From: Glandiceps talaboti
Lineage: Eukaryota; Hemichordata; Enteropneusta; Spengelidae
Assembly: GCF_964340395.1 (NCBI RefSeq)
Contig: NC_135563.1
Coordinates: forward strand, 17,538,151-17,602,150
Reading direction: 5' to 3'
DNA: 64,000 nt
Numbering within the stretch: the stretch's first letter is position 1; each line of letters opens with the position of its first letter. The translations under genes were made by a program, and so were the position numbers. The notes under the pieces are model-generated. The model made no database searches. It had not been told where the DNA came from and worked only from the letters and a program-made list of their open reading frames with translations. This document shows positions 63,661 through 64,000 of this stretch, one piece after another.

Positions 63661-63919
63661 AACAAAGTGGTTCCAAAAAGGAAATTACAGGTATATGAAC
63701 TGCCCAATGTTTGATAAATATAGTTAGCGTTACTTTCATTTATCTTTGGAGATGTGAATAATCTGAAATATACATGGTTTGGATAATTTATTTATTTTGT
63801 ATTGCCAAGGATGCCAATAAATTTTGTTATTAGTTTGTACTAGTATGTCAAACCGGTTGTTTTTACAATGCAACTGAACTGTGATTCAGAAGTGCTATAG
63901 CATGGTAAAATGACTGGTG

Positions 63920-63921
<2 letters not shown>

Positions 63922-63975
<54 letters not shown>
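63922..63975. repeat. (GT)n microsatellite
   Basis: About 27 GT units immediately before an AATAAA hexamer at the window edge. Confidence 0.95.
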
Positions 63976-63978
<3 letters not shown>

Positions 63979-64000
63979 ATTTGAAGCAATAAACTTTGAA

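Larger units (their letters stand above)
59626..64000 (+). other. NUP210 3' UTR and downstream flank
   Basis: No further coding exon is visible. AATAAA hexamers at 61677-61682, 63816-63821 and 63988-63993 are candidate poly(A) signals. The first would give a 3' UTR of about 2 kb. G-rich tracts occur at 59661-59701 and 61121-61143, a 67-bp minisatellite at 62685-63146 and (GT)n at 63922-63975. Confidence 0.6.

Overview
This window is a piece of a metazoan nuclear genome. It is AT-rich and intron-dense, has canonical GT-AG splice sites, and carries many microsatellites and small inverted-repeat elements. The proteins look bilaterian. Introns of about 0.25-1.9 kb in the right-hand gene and the small MITE-like elements suggest an invertebrate, possibly a deuterostome such as a hemichordate, echinoderm or lancelet, but the sequence alone does not settle the species.

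Left part (about 1-21,800, minus strand): one gene, whose coding exons run from 20725 down to 1072. I could join nine exons in a single consistent reading frame to give a predicted 938-residue protein. It has an N-terminal PH domain, a long proline-rich region with repeated RKxS...RPLPxP units, a short basic/charged linker, and two C-terminal PDZ-like modules. I do not recognise a named orthologue. Its first coding exon is separated from the rest by a 13.9-kb intron. That intron holds a 90-bp in-frame exon-like segment that may be an alternative cassette.

Middle part (about 21,000-29,400): no gene I can support. It contains the likely promoter area of the minus-strand gene, a perfect 18-bp-arm hairpin flanked by a near-perfect 10-bp direct repeat, a small TA-flanked inverted-repeat element, and the 5' flank of the right-hand gene.

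Right part (29,411-59,625, plus strand): the complete gene for the nuclear pore membrane glycoprotein NUP210 (gp210). Forty-three coding exons join with consistent phases into 1,899 codons including the stop (1,898 residues; the human protein is about 1,887). It has a signal peptide, a long lumenal Ig-like/BIG2 region, one C-terminal transmembrane helix and a short tail. The 3' flank (59,626-64,000) holds the 3' UTR, a 67-bp minisatellite and candidate poly(A) signals.

The most unusual feature is how often NUP210 introns carry their own local tandem repeats, in several places built from the splice-site sequence itself. The clearest case is exon 18. Its 81-bp 3' part, including the GTAAGT donor, is followed by three further in-frame copies and a partial fourth, which gives four equivalent, phase-0 donors exactly 81 bp apart. 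The two genes encode unrelated functions (a cytoplasmic signalling scaffold and a nuclear pore component), and nothing in the sequence suggests they work together.
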